From Pseudomonadota bacterium (GTDB taxonomy: Bacteria > Myxococcota_A > Polyangia > GCA-2747355): a stretch of DNA of 64,000 bases. The stretch spans positions 1,174,001-1,238,000 of the forward strand of contig JADJTL010000001.1 in the NCBI GenBank assembly GCA_016711215.1. The letters are read 5' to 3'. Positions 1 to 7,696 of the stretch are shown here, piece after piece (positions within the stretch are counted from its first letter, which is position 1; each line of letters starts with the position of its first letter). The notes under the pieces are model-generated. The model was not told where the DNA came from and did no database searches. It saw only the letters and a list, made by a program, of their open reading frames with translations. Both the position numbers and the translations under genes were made by a program.

Positions 1-399
1 GCCTCCGTCTGCTACCCCCAGGTAGTTGAGCGTGACGGCGAAATGCGCGAGGACGTCGACGCCGAGCAGCAGGTCGACGGCCAGCGGCGCATCAAGACCA
101 ATCGGACCGGCGCTGGCCTCGAGCAGCTCGAGGTCGTGAAAGACGAAGCGCGTGACGGTTGGACGCAGCGCATCGAGCAGGCGCAGCGCCACGCGCCGGC
201 GACGACTGCGGAAACCCTCGCTCTGCCTGAGTAAGGTCAGCGACGCGGCGTTGTCGACGACCGCGCGCAGCGGGGGACCGTCGTCGACGCGCACCCGCGC
301 GACGAGCACGCCCTGTTCGAGGGTGGCCGGAATCGGCTCGCCAAGAAAGCCCTCGTAGCGCAGCTCACCGCAGCCGCCGAGGCCCAGCGCGAGCAGCAC
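1..399 (-). CDS. Aspartyl-protease-fold lipoprotein (partial, runs off left edge)
   Basis: Open frame reading leftward off the window; about 133 codons are visible. The visible start shows a hydrophobic stretch ending in a lipobox (LGLGGC), so a lipoprotein is likely. Two short segments look like a retropepsin-type aspartyl protease: RAVVDNAASLTLL where families have D-T/S-G, and LLLGVDVLAHFAVTLNY, matching the usual LLGxDFLxxFxVTxDY strand. The first catalytic triad reads D-N-A instead of D-T-G, so activity is doubtful. The start is unsure: GTG at 399 gives a very short signal, while the frame stays open upstream through a 9-bp repeat coding Ala-Ala-Cys and an Arg-rich stretch with no ATG, GTG or TTG. 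It lies just downstream of the mlaC-like gene and is probably co-transcribed. Family assignment is by eye only. Confidence 0.5.
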   Translation of the reverse strand, partial: MLLALGLGGCGELRYEGFLGEPIPATLEQGVLVARVRVDDGPPLRAVVDNAASLTLLRQSEGFRSRRRRVALRLLDALRPTVTRFVFHDLELLEASAGPIGLDAPLAVDLLLGVDVLAHFAVTLNYLGVADGG

Positions 400-400
400 T

Positions 401-436
401 GCGCATGCTGCGCATGCCGCGCATGCTGCGCACGCT
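401..436. repeat. 9-bp tandem repeat, four copies
   Basis: Four near-identical copies of GCGCATGCT (variants end in C, or have A>G) lie head to tail between the mlaC-like stop and the lipoprotein start. In the minus-strand lipoprotein frame each copy codes Ala-Ala-Cys, so the array could extend the hydrophobic core of that signal peptide. The unit is a multiple of three, so copy-number change would not break the frame. Confidence 0.8.
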
Positions 437-475
437 GCGGAGCGTCGCCCTGGTCGGCCAGCGCCTTGAGGCGCT

Positions 476-1093
476 CTAGGCCGGGTCCTTGAGCTTGCTC
501 CGCAGCTTCTCGACGAGTGCGCCATACGACTGCCGCTGGATGATGCGGTTGAACTGCGAGCGGTAGTTGCGGACCACGCTGACGTCGTCGGTGATGACAT
601 CGTAGACCATCCAGCCATCGGTGCCTTGGCGCATCTTGTACTGGATCTGCAGCGCTTCGCTACGCCCCTTGCGCTTGACGTCGATCGCCGTGGTGATCGC
701 GGCCTTGTCGCCGACGATCTCCTCTCCGAGGTAGCGGACGGCGTAGTTCAGATTCGAGCGCAGCTGCTTGAGGTAGTTGCGTTCGATCAGCTGGCGCAGC
801 AGCTCGCTGAACTCCTGACGCTCGGCGTTGGTGCGCTTCTCCCAGTGTCGGCCGAGGGCCAGCCGCGCGAGCTCGGGGAAATCGAGGAACTGCGCGACGA
901 CGCGAGTCAGCTCGCGATCGATCGGCTTGGGGGCGCGGCCGCGCGTCTGTTTGCGCAGCAGCATCGCGATCTGGTCGTTGGTGCGCCTTACCTTGATCAG
1001 CGGCCCGTCGGTGCGCGCGGCCGCCGCGTGCCCCGTGACGCCGATCAACGAGAGCGCTGCCAGCAAGATCAGCGGATGCCGGGCGTGGCGCAT
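476..1093 (-). CDS. MlaC/Ttg2D-family periplasmic phospholipid-binding protein
   Basis: Predicted 205-aa exported protein. The N-terminus is a signal peptide (RHARHPLILLAALSLIGV then an Ala-rich cleavage region). The body has the MlaC/Tgt2D pattern: helices containing FPELARLALGRHW and a YDVITDDVSVVRNYRSQF segment near the C-terminus. Family members carry phospholipid between inner and outer membrane with an MCE-domain ABC transporter. The ATG at 1093 is chosen because AAGGGGG sits 7 bases upstream; an ATG 27 bases earlier (1120) has no comparable site. No mlaD, mlaE or mlaF lies in the window; the upstream neighbour is a TolC-like gene 150 bp away on the same strand. Family confident, exact cargo inferred. 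Confidence 0.85.
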   Translation of the reverse strand: MRHARHPLILLAALSLIGVTGHAAAARTDGPLIKVRRTNDQIAMLLRKQTRGRAPKPIDRELTRVVAQFLDFPELARLALGRHWEKRTNAERQEFSELLRQLIERNYLKQLRSNLNYAVRYLGEEIVGDKAAITTAIDVKRKGRSEALQIQYKMRQGTDGWMVYDVITDDVSVVRNYRSQFNRIIQRQSYGALVEKLRSKLKDPA

Positions 1094-1245
1094 CGTTGGC
1101 CCCCTTCGTGTGGTGTGCATAGTCTAGTTCATACACGAGGGGTGGCGACTCAACAACGTGTGGCGGCGGGATTTCCCGCCAGCTGCTCAGCGCGCGAAGC
1201 GAGACAGGAAGGCGATGCGCGCGACCATGTGCCTCGGCGCGGCGC

Positions 1246-2688
1246 CTAGCGGGCGGCGCTGGGCGCGGGGGTCCGAACCAGGGTGCGTTGCAGCTCGGCG
1301 GTCGCCAGGCCGACCTTGCGGGCCAGCTCGGACCAGCCCACGTTGACGTCGAAGCTGGACTGAAGGGAGGTCAGCCGCAGGCGGAAATACGCGACGAGGG
1401 CGTCGGTCAGCTCCTTGGGCTCGGCCAGGCCGGCGCTGAGGTTCTGCGAGGTGGCGACCAGCCAGCTCCGCGCGCTGCGCGTTCCACGCTCGGCGACGAC
1501 AAGGCGCTGCTGAGCCTCCTGCAGCTCGAGGTAGGCTTTTTCGAGCTCGAGCGTCATAGCGCTCAATGCCGCTTGTCGCTGCGCCGCCAGGCGGCGCGCG
1601 TCGGCCAGCGCCTCGCGCAGGCGGCCCACCTGTTGCACAGTGTCGAGCTGCCAGTGCAGGGCGAGCCCGAGCGCCGCGCTGCTGAAGTTGAAGGGGTTGT
1701 TGAAGAAGGCGTTCTGCGGGAAATCGACGTTGGTTGCGCGGCCGATCCCGGCTCGGCCGACGAGGAGCAGATCCGGCCAGAGGCGCGCGCGCTCGAGGGC
1801 GCTACGGGCAGCCACCGCGCGCAGCGCCGCCTCGAGCAGGTGCAGCTCCGGTCGCTCGTGCATGGCCGCGCGCTGGTAGTCGGCGCTGTAAAGCAGCTCG
1901 GCGCTCGAGGCCTCGAGGGGGAGGGCATCAAGCGTGAGCTGATCGGCGCGGAGGCCCGTCAGCGCGGTCAGTGAGCGCAGGGCGAGCTGCTCCAGCTTCT
2001 GCGCCTCCAGGGTGCGGGTATCAATCTCGACGGTGTAGGTCTTGAGTCGCAGCTCATCGGTGACGGTGGCGTCGCCGGAATCGTCCTCGAGCTGTTGGGC
2101 GATGCGGGCACTGGCCTTGTCGAGGTGCTCGCGCCCTTCGTGAATCATCTCCAAGATCGCGCGGGCCAGCTTGGCTCCCCAGTAGGCCTTGGTGACGTTG
2201 AGCTCGAGGTCCCGCCGCGCTGCCACCAGGCGGGCCTGCTCCGCCGCGACGCCAGCGTGGGCCGCGTGGCTCAACGCTGAGAGCTTGCCAAAGGTGTAGA
2301 GCGGCATCCCGAGCTCGACCTGCGCCCGCCCGAACACGCCGTTGAGATTGAAGGCGATCTGTTTGATGTTGGTGCGCACGCAGCTCTGCTCGTCGGGATT
2401 GCCCGCGGCGTCAAAACAGCGGATCTCGGGCGTTGGCGCGAAGAGCGCGTTGAACTCGCCGCGTGGCGCCCAAGCCCAGCGCGCCTGAAAGAGCTTCTGC
2501 TCCATCGCCGTCACCGCATGCTCGGCCGCCTCGATGCCGGGATAGTGGCTTTGGGCGCGGGCGATCAGCGCGGCGAGCGCATAGCCTGCGCCAGGGGACG
2601 GGGCCGGCTGGGCGGCGAGGGGGCCGCCAAGGGCAAGCGCGGTGAGCAGTATGGCGGAGCCAAAAGCGATCGACGAGCGGCGCGGCAT
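1246..2688 (-). CDS. TolC-like outer-membrane efflux protein
   Basis: Predicted 480 aa with an N-terminal signal (PRRSSIAFGSAILLTALA, cleavage near AAQPA). The rest alternates long Ala/Leu/Gln/Glu-rich helices with short strands, as in the duplicated TolC/OEP fold. Examples are ALIARAQSHYPGIEAAEHAV at the start and GLAEPKELTDALVAYF near the end, the latter close to the usual G..t..dvl.A...l. segment. Such proteins form a trimeric outer-membrane channel for tripartite efflux or type I secretion. GGAG 7 bases before the ATG at 2688 decides the start over an ATG at 2709. Sharing a strand with an MlaC-like gene suggests an envelope transport unit, but no inner-membrane pump gene is adjacent, so the substrate is unknown. 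Confidence 0.85.
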   Translation of the reverse strand: MPRRSSIAFGSAILLTALALGGPLAAQPAPSPGAGYALAALIARAQSHYPGIEAAEHAVTAMEQKLFQARWAWAPRGEFNALFAPTPEIRCFDAAGNPDEQSCVRTNIKQIAFNLNGVFGRAQVELGMPLYTFGKLSALSHAAHAGVAAEQARLVAARRDLELNVTKAYWGAKLARAILEMIHEGREHLDKASARIAQQLEDDSGDATVTDELRLKTYTVEIDTRTLEAQKLEQLALRSLTALTGLRADQLTLDALPLEASSAELLYSADYQRAAMHERPELHLLEAALRAVAARSALERARLWPDLLLVGRAGIGRATNVDFPQNAFFNNPFNFSSAALGLALHWQLDTVQQVGRLREALADARRLAAQRQAALSAMTLELEKAYLELQEAQQRLVVAERGTRSARSWLVATSQNLSAGLAEPKELTDALVAYFRLRLTSLQSSFDVNVGWSELARKVGLATAELQRTLVRTPAPSAAR

Positions 2689-2756
2689 GCTGAACTCCGG
2701 CGCGGGCATGCCCCGATGGGCGGGTTAAGGTGGCTTGTAGCGCGGCCGACACGCGG

Positions 2757-2804
2757 GCAGCAAGGGGCGGGCCGGCACCTCTTCGGGCCGGCACCCTTGG
2801 CTGC
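2757..2804. other. Imperfect inverted repeat between divergent genes
   Basis: GCAGCAAGGG and CCCTTGGCTGC flank an inner pair of GGGCCGGCACC direct repeats in the gap between the leftward tolC-like gene and the rightward 74-aa gene. It could fold into a hairpin or serve as a regulator site. No clear -10/-35 pair is visible. Function not assigned. Confidence 0.4.
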
Positions 2805-2851
2805 CGGCTGACGCGCTTGCGGCGCCTGGGTCGCGCTGCTATGACGCGCCG

Positions 2852-3076
2852 ATGTCGGCAAGCTTCCATGAGTACCTTGAACTCTTCGACTACTTCGGTC
2901 GTGGGGGAATGGTGCGGCTCAACCGCGGGGAGTTCGAGGCACGGACGGCGGAGCTTGAGGGGCTATTGCGGCAGCAGGAGCCTTTCAGCGACGAGCAGCT
3001 GGCCCGCCTCGTCGCGCTGCGGGCGGCGCTCTTCCACGAGCGCCCGAAGCTCGAGCAGCTCGTACGGGGCCGCTGA
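2852..3076 (+). CDS. Small acidic/helical hypothetical protein (74 aa)
   Basis: A 74-residue soluble protein, probably helical, starting MSASFHEYLELFDYF and ending in a charged RPKLEQLVRGR tail. It has no signal or membrane segment, and I do not recognise a named family. Its stop (TGA, 3074-3076) is one base before the GTG proposed for ygfZ at 3078, so the two are probably translationally coupled. The frame has good third-position GC and an ATG start. Treat as a real but uncharacterised gene. Confidence 0.6.
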   Translation: MSASFHEYLELFDYFGRGGMVRLNRGEFEARTAELEGLLRQQEPFSDEQLARLVALRAALFHERPKLEQLVRGR

Positions 3077-3077
3077 G

Positions 3078-4169
3078 GTGGCGCCGCGCGACGAAGCGGG
3101 GCCGCGCGAGCCCGGCAATCCGGCGGCTGGGCGCCCGGCTGCTGGCGTTGCGCTGCAAGCCCAGTTGGCGGCGCTGCGCCAGGGCCTCGTGAGCTGTAGG
3201 CGCGAGGATCTCGGCCGGGTCGAGGTCAGCGGCCCGGGCGCGCGGGCCTTCCTGCAGCGCCTCGTGACCGCGGACCTGCGCGCGCTTGCGCCGGGCGACG
3301 CGGTGCCCGCCGCGCTGCTGACGCCGAAGGCGCAGGTCGTCGCCTTGCTCCGCGTGATCGTCCGCGGCGAGGAGGCGCTGAGCTGCGTCGTCGATCGCGC
3401 GCTGGTGCCGACGGTCTTGGCGCTGCTCGACCGCTACAGCATCGGCCACGCCGTCAACCTCGAGGCCTCCGCCGGCGAGGTGGTCGGGCTCTACGGTCCC
3501 GGGCTCCGTGCTTGCACCGCGCTCGGCGCGGCGGCAGCGCTCGCGCCCTACGCGCAGGCGACGTTGGTGGCGGGCGGCGCATGCTGGCTCGCCCTGGGTG
3601 ATGATGAGCTCGGCGGTGCCGGGCTGCTCTTGTTCGGGCCTGCGGACAGCCACGCGGGAGCGGCGCTCAGCGAGTGGCTGCGGCCCGCGCCGGTGCTGGC
3701 GCTGGAGCCGGCCGCGTTTGAGGTCGCGCGGCTCGAGGCCGGCGCGCCGCGAATGGGCGTCGACGTCGACGCTGAGACGATGCTGCTCGAGGCCGGGCAG
3801 CTCAGCGCCGTGAGCTTCGAGAAGGGCTGCTATCCGGGACAGGAGCCGGTCTGTCGCGTGCATAGCCGTGGCCAGGTGAACTGGCGGCTCTTGGCCCTCC
3901 GGGCGGCGGCGGACCGCCTGCCCGCGGCGGGTGAGACGCTGCGGCACAGGGCCCTTGCCGAGGCGGGCCGCATCACCTCGGCGGCCTACTCGCCGACGCT
4001 CGACGCCATCGTGGCCCTGGGCTACGTGCACCGCCGCGCGCTCGAGAACCCCGGAGCGCTGGAGCTGGCCGGTGGTGGCCGCGCGGAGGTCGTCGCGCTG
4101 CCGCGCGTCCCCGGCTTGCTCGTCCCGCTCAGCGCTCCGCGCTACGGGGAGGGCGCGGCAGCGCGCTGA
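3078..4169 (+). CDS. ygfZ: YgfZ/GcvT-like folate-binding protein
   Basis: Predicted 363 aa. The signature KGCYPGQEPVCRVHSRGQ (about residues 250-267) is the K-G-C-Y-x-G-Q-E motif of YgfZ (tRNA-modifying protein, Fe-S cluster assembly/repair factor, folate-dependent). The N-terminal half matches the GcvT fold (DLGRVEVSGPGARAFLQRLV, close to the usual 'GxDaxxFLqgqlt' stretch). In E. coli YgfZ helps maintain Fe-S enzymes such as MiaB. The long open frame extends well upstream (to 2730), but the region before 3078 overlaps the 74-aa gene, so the GTG just after that stop is preferred. Start moderately sure, family sure. Confidence 0.87.
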   Translation: MAPRDEAGPREPGNPAAGRPAAGVALQAQLAALRQGLVSCRREDLGRVEVSGPGARAFLQRLVTADLRALAPGDAVPAALLTPKAQVVALLRVIVRGEEALSCVVDRALVPTVLALLDRYSIGHAVNLEASAGEVVGLYGPGLRACTALGAAAALAPYAQATLVAGGACWLALGDDELGGAGLLLFGPADSHAGAALSEWLRPAPVLALEPAAFEVARLEAGAPRMGVDVDAETMLLEAGQLSAVSFEKGCYPGQEPVCRVHSRGQVNWRLLALRAAADRLPAAGETLRHRALAEAGRITSAAYSPTLDAIVALGYVHRRALENPGALELAGGGRAEVVALPRVPGLLVPLSAPRYGEGAAAR

Positions 4170-4253
4170 TCGCGCAGGGCCTGCGACGCCCTCGCGGTGG
4201 ACAGCGCGCCGCGGGCGATGGTAAGCGACCAGGACTTCAGTGGTGAGGGCGTG

Positions 4254-5357
4254 ATGGCTGAGCTCGAGCAGGTTCCGGCGGCGATGGCGATGGGCAAGGT
4301 CCTGGTGACCGGCGGCGCCGGGCACCTCGGGGCGAATCTGGTGCGGCGATTGTTGGCGGATGGAGTCGTCGTGCGAGCGCTCGTGCGGCGCGACAGCAAC
4401 AACGCCGCGCTGCACGGCCTCGATGTCGAGTGGTGCTTTGGCGATCTGCGCGACGCCGAGGCCACCGCGCTGGCCGCGCGGGGCTGCACCCACGTCTACC
4501 ACTGCGCGGCCAGTCTCTCGACGGTCTACGGCAGCGTGGACGCGGCGCGCGAAATCTATGAGAGCAACGTCCTGGGCACGCGCAACCTGCTGCGGGCGGC
4601 GCGCCTCGCCGAGGTGGCGCGGGTGGTTGTGACCGGATCGTTCAGCGCCACGGGCTACGACCTCGACGATCCGAGCCGTCCGGCCAATGAGACGATGCCC
4701 TTCTTCCCCTTTGCGCGACCACTGCCCTACGAGCAATCGAAGGCCCTCGCCGAGCACGAGGCGCTGAAGGCCTTTGCCGACGGCCTCGACGTCGTGGTGG
4801 CCACCTCTTGCGCGATTCTCGGCCCCCACGACCACAAGCCCTCGCGGATGGGGCAGGTGCTCTGCGACTTCGCCCGCGGGCGCGTGCCGGCCTATATCCC
4901 GGGCGGCTTCGAGTTCGTCGCCGCGCGCGACATCGTGCAGGGTCATCTGCTGGCGATGGCGCGCGGACGCGCCGGACAGAAGTACATCTTCGCCACGCGC
5001 TTCTGCACGATGGACGAGCTGATGGGTTGGTTCGAAGAGGTGACCGGGCGGCGGCGCCCGCGGCTGCGGCTGCCGCCGGCGCTGATGGCCGGCATCGCCG
5101 AGCTCGTGACCCCCGTGCTGGCGCGCCTACGCCCCGACGCTTCGCAGCGGCTGACGCCGGGCGCCGTGCGCATCCTGCGCATGCAACGGCACGCCGACTG
5201 CACGAAGGCGCGGCAGGAGCTGGGCTACGAGCCGACCGCGATCGTCGACGCGATTCGCGAGGCCTATGACGACTTCGTGCGCCGAGGGCTGATCGATCGC
5301 CCGCGCAGGGCGGCCGGGGGGGAGTCCGAGGCCAGCGCGTCGGCCAGCGCGGGCTAG
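4254..5357 (+). CDS. NAD(P)-dependent epimerase/dehydratase (extended SDR)
   Basis: About 367 aa. The Rossmann motif TGGAGHLGANLVRRLL near the N-terminus is the TGxxGxxG of extended short-chain dehydrogenases. The catalytic Ser and Y-x-x-x-K appear as VVTGSFSATGY and YEQSKALAEHEAL, and the family ILGPHD segment follows. The overall pattern is closest to dihydroflavonol-reductase/HpnA-like epimerases acting on a sugar or hydroxyketone; the substrate cannot be told. ATG at 4254 is chosen because GAGG sits 5 bases upstream; earlier in-frame ATGs at 4197 and 4218 lack such a site. The last 20 residues are low-complexity Ser/Ala. It follows ygfZ on the same strand. Confidence 0.85.
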   Translation: MAELEQVPAAMAMGKVLVTGGAGHLGANLVRRLLADGVVVRALVRRDSNNAALHGLDVEWCFGDLRDAEATALAARGCTHVYHCAASLSTVYGSVDAAREIYESNVLGTRNLLRAARLAEVARVVVTGSFSATGYDLDDPSRPANETMPFFPFARPLPYEQSKALAEHEALKAFADGLDVVVATSCAILGPHDHKPSRMGQVLCDFARGRVPAYIPGGFEFVAARDIVQGHLLAMARGRAGQKYIFATRFCTMDELMGWFEEVTGRRRPRLRLPPALMAGIAELVTPVLARLRPDASQRLTPGAVRILRMQRHADCTKARQELGYEPTAIVDAIREAYDDFVRRGLIDRPRRAAGGESEASASASAG

Positions 5358-5434
5358 CGCACGACAGGTCGGCGCCTCGACCGACGGTCGGCGCCGTGGC
5401 ATGGTGTGAGCTGACGCGGCAGGAAGTAGCTCGG

Positions 5435-5920
5435 ATGAGTGCCTCGGTCCAGACCATCCACGACTTCTTCGAGCGCTACGGCTGGCAGTGTGACTTCGAC
5501 GGTGCGACCGCGACCTGGGTCACGGGCTTTCGCGGCAAGACCGCGAACTTCAACATCATGGTCCACCTGACGGAGAACTGGCTCTACTTCATCGTCAGCC
5601 CCTTCGCGAACGCGCCGCAGACCGTCGTTTGCGAACAGCGCCTCAGTCAGTATCTGCTGCGTCTCAATCACACGATCAACCTGGCGAAGTTCAGCGTCGA
5701 CGGCGAGGGCGACGTCGTGCTCACGGTGGAAATACCAACCGAGGGCCTGACCTATAGTCAGTTCCGCGATGGGCTCAACGCCGTCAGCTACTACGCTGAC
5801 TGCCACTACCTCGATGTGATCAACCTGGCGCAAAGCGCGAGCTATGTGCCGGCGCCGGTCGCCGACGAGAAGTGGTGGGCGAGCGAGGTCGAGGCCTTCG
5901 AGCTAGAGAAGCCCAACTGA
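5435..5920 (+). CDS. YbjN-domain-like protein
   Basis: 161 aa, soluble, no signal. The pattern resembles YbjN / type III chaperone-like proteins: an N-terminal helix (VQTIHDFFERYGWQC), then alternating strands with WLYFIVSPFANAP and LLRLNHTINLAKFSVDGEGD, where 'l...n....g.f.id..g.v.l...i' is the family hallmark. These small proteins usually bind partner proteins; a precise role is unknown. The start at 5435 (MSASVQT) is preferred, with AGGAAG about 8 bases before it; an ATG at 5396 would add 13 residues. Its stop lies 28 bp from the convergent glpD stop. Confidence 0.7.
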   Translation: MSASVQTIHDFFERYGWQCDFDGATATWVTGFRGKTANFNIMVHLTENWLYFIVSPFANAPQTVVCEQRLSQYLLRLNHTINLAKFSVDGEGDVVLTVEIPTEGLTYSQFRDGLNAVSYYADCHYLDVINLAQSASYVPAPVADEKWWASEVEAFELEKPN

Positions 5921-5947
5921 GCGCGATCGCAGCAGCGCGCCCCACCG

Positions 5948-7615
5948 CTAGCGCCGCCAGGCTCGATTGCGCGCCACGAGCTCGTGGTAGGCGACGACCT
6001 GGCGCGCGCGCTCGTCCGCGCTCCAGCCGAGCGCCTCGGCCAAAGCCTCCGCGACCGCTTCGCTGGCCGCCAGCCCCTGGTCGCTCGCTCGATAGAAGAG
6101 CTGGACGCGGCGCACCAGGACGTCGTCGAGGTTGAGCGCCAGCTCCTCGCGCGCGGCGTGCGCGACTTCGGCCCAAATGAAGGGCAGGCCGCTGACGATG
6201 CGCCGCCCGAGCGCCGGCCGCTCGGCGACCCGGGCGACCAGGCGCGTCGCGACGACGCCATAGGTCGTCGCCAGGTGGTGCGCGAGGCGCTCGTCGCCGC
6301 CGAGTCCCTCGCGCAGCCCGGCAACGAGGCGCTGCAGCTCCGCCTCGCTGCGCAGGCCGCTGGCGCCCGGCAAGGGTCGATCGGCGGTGGTGCTCGGTCC
6401 GCGGGGCGGGCGGTCGGCGTCGAGCAACGGACGCGCTGCCTCGAGGGTCTCAGCGGCCAGGCGACGGTAGGTCGTCAGCTTCCCTCCGGCGACGACGATG
6501 ATCCCGTCGGCGCGGATCGCGATGCGGTGTTCGCGCGAGACGGCGCTCGTATTGCCGTGCTCGGACGTGGCCGACGCCAGCAGTGGACGCACGCCGCTCC
6601 AGCTGGCGAGGACGTCGTCGGCGCGCAGCCCGGCGTCCGGGAAGTAGTGGTTCGCCGCCGCCAGCAGGTATGCGACCTCCTCGGCCGCGGCCTGCGTGCC
6701 CGCGGCTGGCGCTTGGAGGTCGGTGTCGGTCGTGCCGACCACCGTATGCTCGAAGAAGGGAAGCACGAAGAGCACGCGAGCGTCCCGCGGATGGTAGGCC
6801 ACCAGCGCGCGCGGCACGCTGAGGCGATCGCCCCGCAGGACGATGTGCACGCCCTTTGTCGGCCGCAGCCAGGGATGGTGTTGCGGATCGACCAGCGTCA
6901 GCAGCTCGTCGGTTTGTGGGCCGGCGGCGAGGACCCAACAGCGCCCCCTGATCTGCAGCCGCGCGCCGCTGAGTTGATCGCGCAGGGCTGCCGTCGCAAC
7001 CCGACCCTGAAGCGTCTCGAACGCCTCGAGCGCGCAGTAGCTGGCAGCGGCCGCACCGGCTTGCCGGGCGTCGAGCACGTTCTCCAGCACGAGGCGCGCA
7101 TCGTCCGTCTGGCCATCGTAGTAGAGGACACCGCCGCGCAGCTCCTGCTGGCGTAGCCCTGGCAGCAGTCCGACCAGGCGCCTCGGGCCGAAGTATTGGT
7201 GGCGCGCGTGGCCTTGGAAGAGCGCCAGCGCGTCGTAGATCCAGAGCCCGAGCTCGACGAGCGCGGCCGGCCAGCGATCACCGCGATAGACCGGCGCGAC
7301 GAAGGGCAGCGGTCGCACGAGATGGCGCGCGAGTCGGCTCAGCTGTCGGCGCTCCGCCAGGCTCTCGGCGACCAAGGCCAGCTCGCCATGCTCGAGGTAG
7401 CGCAGACCGCCGTGGATCAGCCGACTCGAGCGGCTGGAGGTGCCCGACGCCCAGTCGCGGCGCTCGACGAGCGCGACGCGGTAACCGCGCAACGCAGCGT
7501 CGCGCGCGATCGCGGCGCCATTGATTCCGCCACCGACGACGACCAGGTCGAAGCACTCGGACGCCAAGCGCGCCAGCGTCGCACGTCGTTGATCGGGGGC
7601 CGAGGGTGGCTGCAT
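5948..7615 (-). CDS. glpD: Aerobic glycerol-3-phosphate dehydrogenase
   Basis: About 555 aa FAD-dependent dehydrogenase oxidising sn-glycerol 3-phosphate to dihydroxyacetone phosphate at the inner membrane, passing electrons to quinone. Seen: the dinucleotide-binding motif DLVVVGGGINGAAIARDAAL at about residues 24-43, the family stretch SRSSRLIHGGLRYLEHGE, and the FAD/substrate segment GGKLTTYRRLA in the C-terminal half; length matches GlpD/GlpA. Start is ATG 7615; a GTG at 7648 would add 11 residues, and neither has a strong ribosome site. No glpF, glpK or glpR neighbours, so it stands alone, convergent with the YbjN-like gene. Confidence 0.93.
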   Translation of the reverse strand: MQPPSAPDQRRATLARLASECFDLVVVGGGINGAAIARDAALRGYRVALVERRDWASGTSSRSSRLIHGGLRYLEHGELALVAESLAERRQLSRLARHLVRPLPFVAPVYRGDRWPAALVELGLWIYDALALFQGHARHQYFGPRRLVGLLPGLRQQELRGGVLYYDGQTDDARLVLENVLDARQAGAAAASYCALEAFETLQGRVATAALRDQLSGARLQIRGRCWVLAAGPQTDELLTLVDPQHHPWLRPTKGVHIVLRGDRLSVPRALVAYHPRDARVLFVLPFFEHTVVGTTDTDLQAPAAGTQAAAEEVAYLLAAANHYFPDAGLRADDVLASWSGVRPLLASATSEHGNTSAVSREHRIAIRADGIIVVAGGKLTTYRRLAAETLEAARPLLDADRPPRGPSTTADRPLPGASGLRSEAELQRLVAGLREGLGGDERLAHHLATTYGVVATRLVARVAERPALGRRIVSGLPFIWAEVAHAAREELALNLDDVLVRRVQLFYRASDQGLAASEAVAEALAEALGWSADERARQVVAYHELVARNRAWRR

Positions 7616-7696
7616 CGTCGAATCGCGCCGGCGATGATAGCAGGGCACCCGCGCAAAAGGGGAGGTGCCCAGCGCGCGGCGCGGAGCCGCCGCCGA

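Noticed and set aside
2985..4946. 653-aa open frame antisense to ygfZ and the epimerase
   Set aside because: High-GC shadow frame; His/Arg-rich with no family features, while the sense genes have clear motifs.
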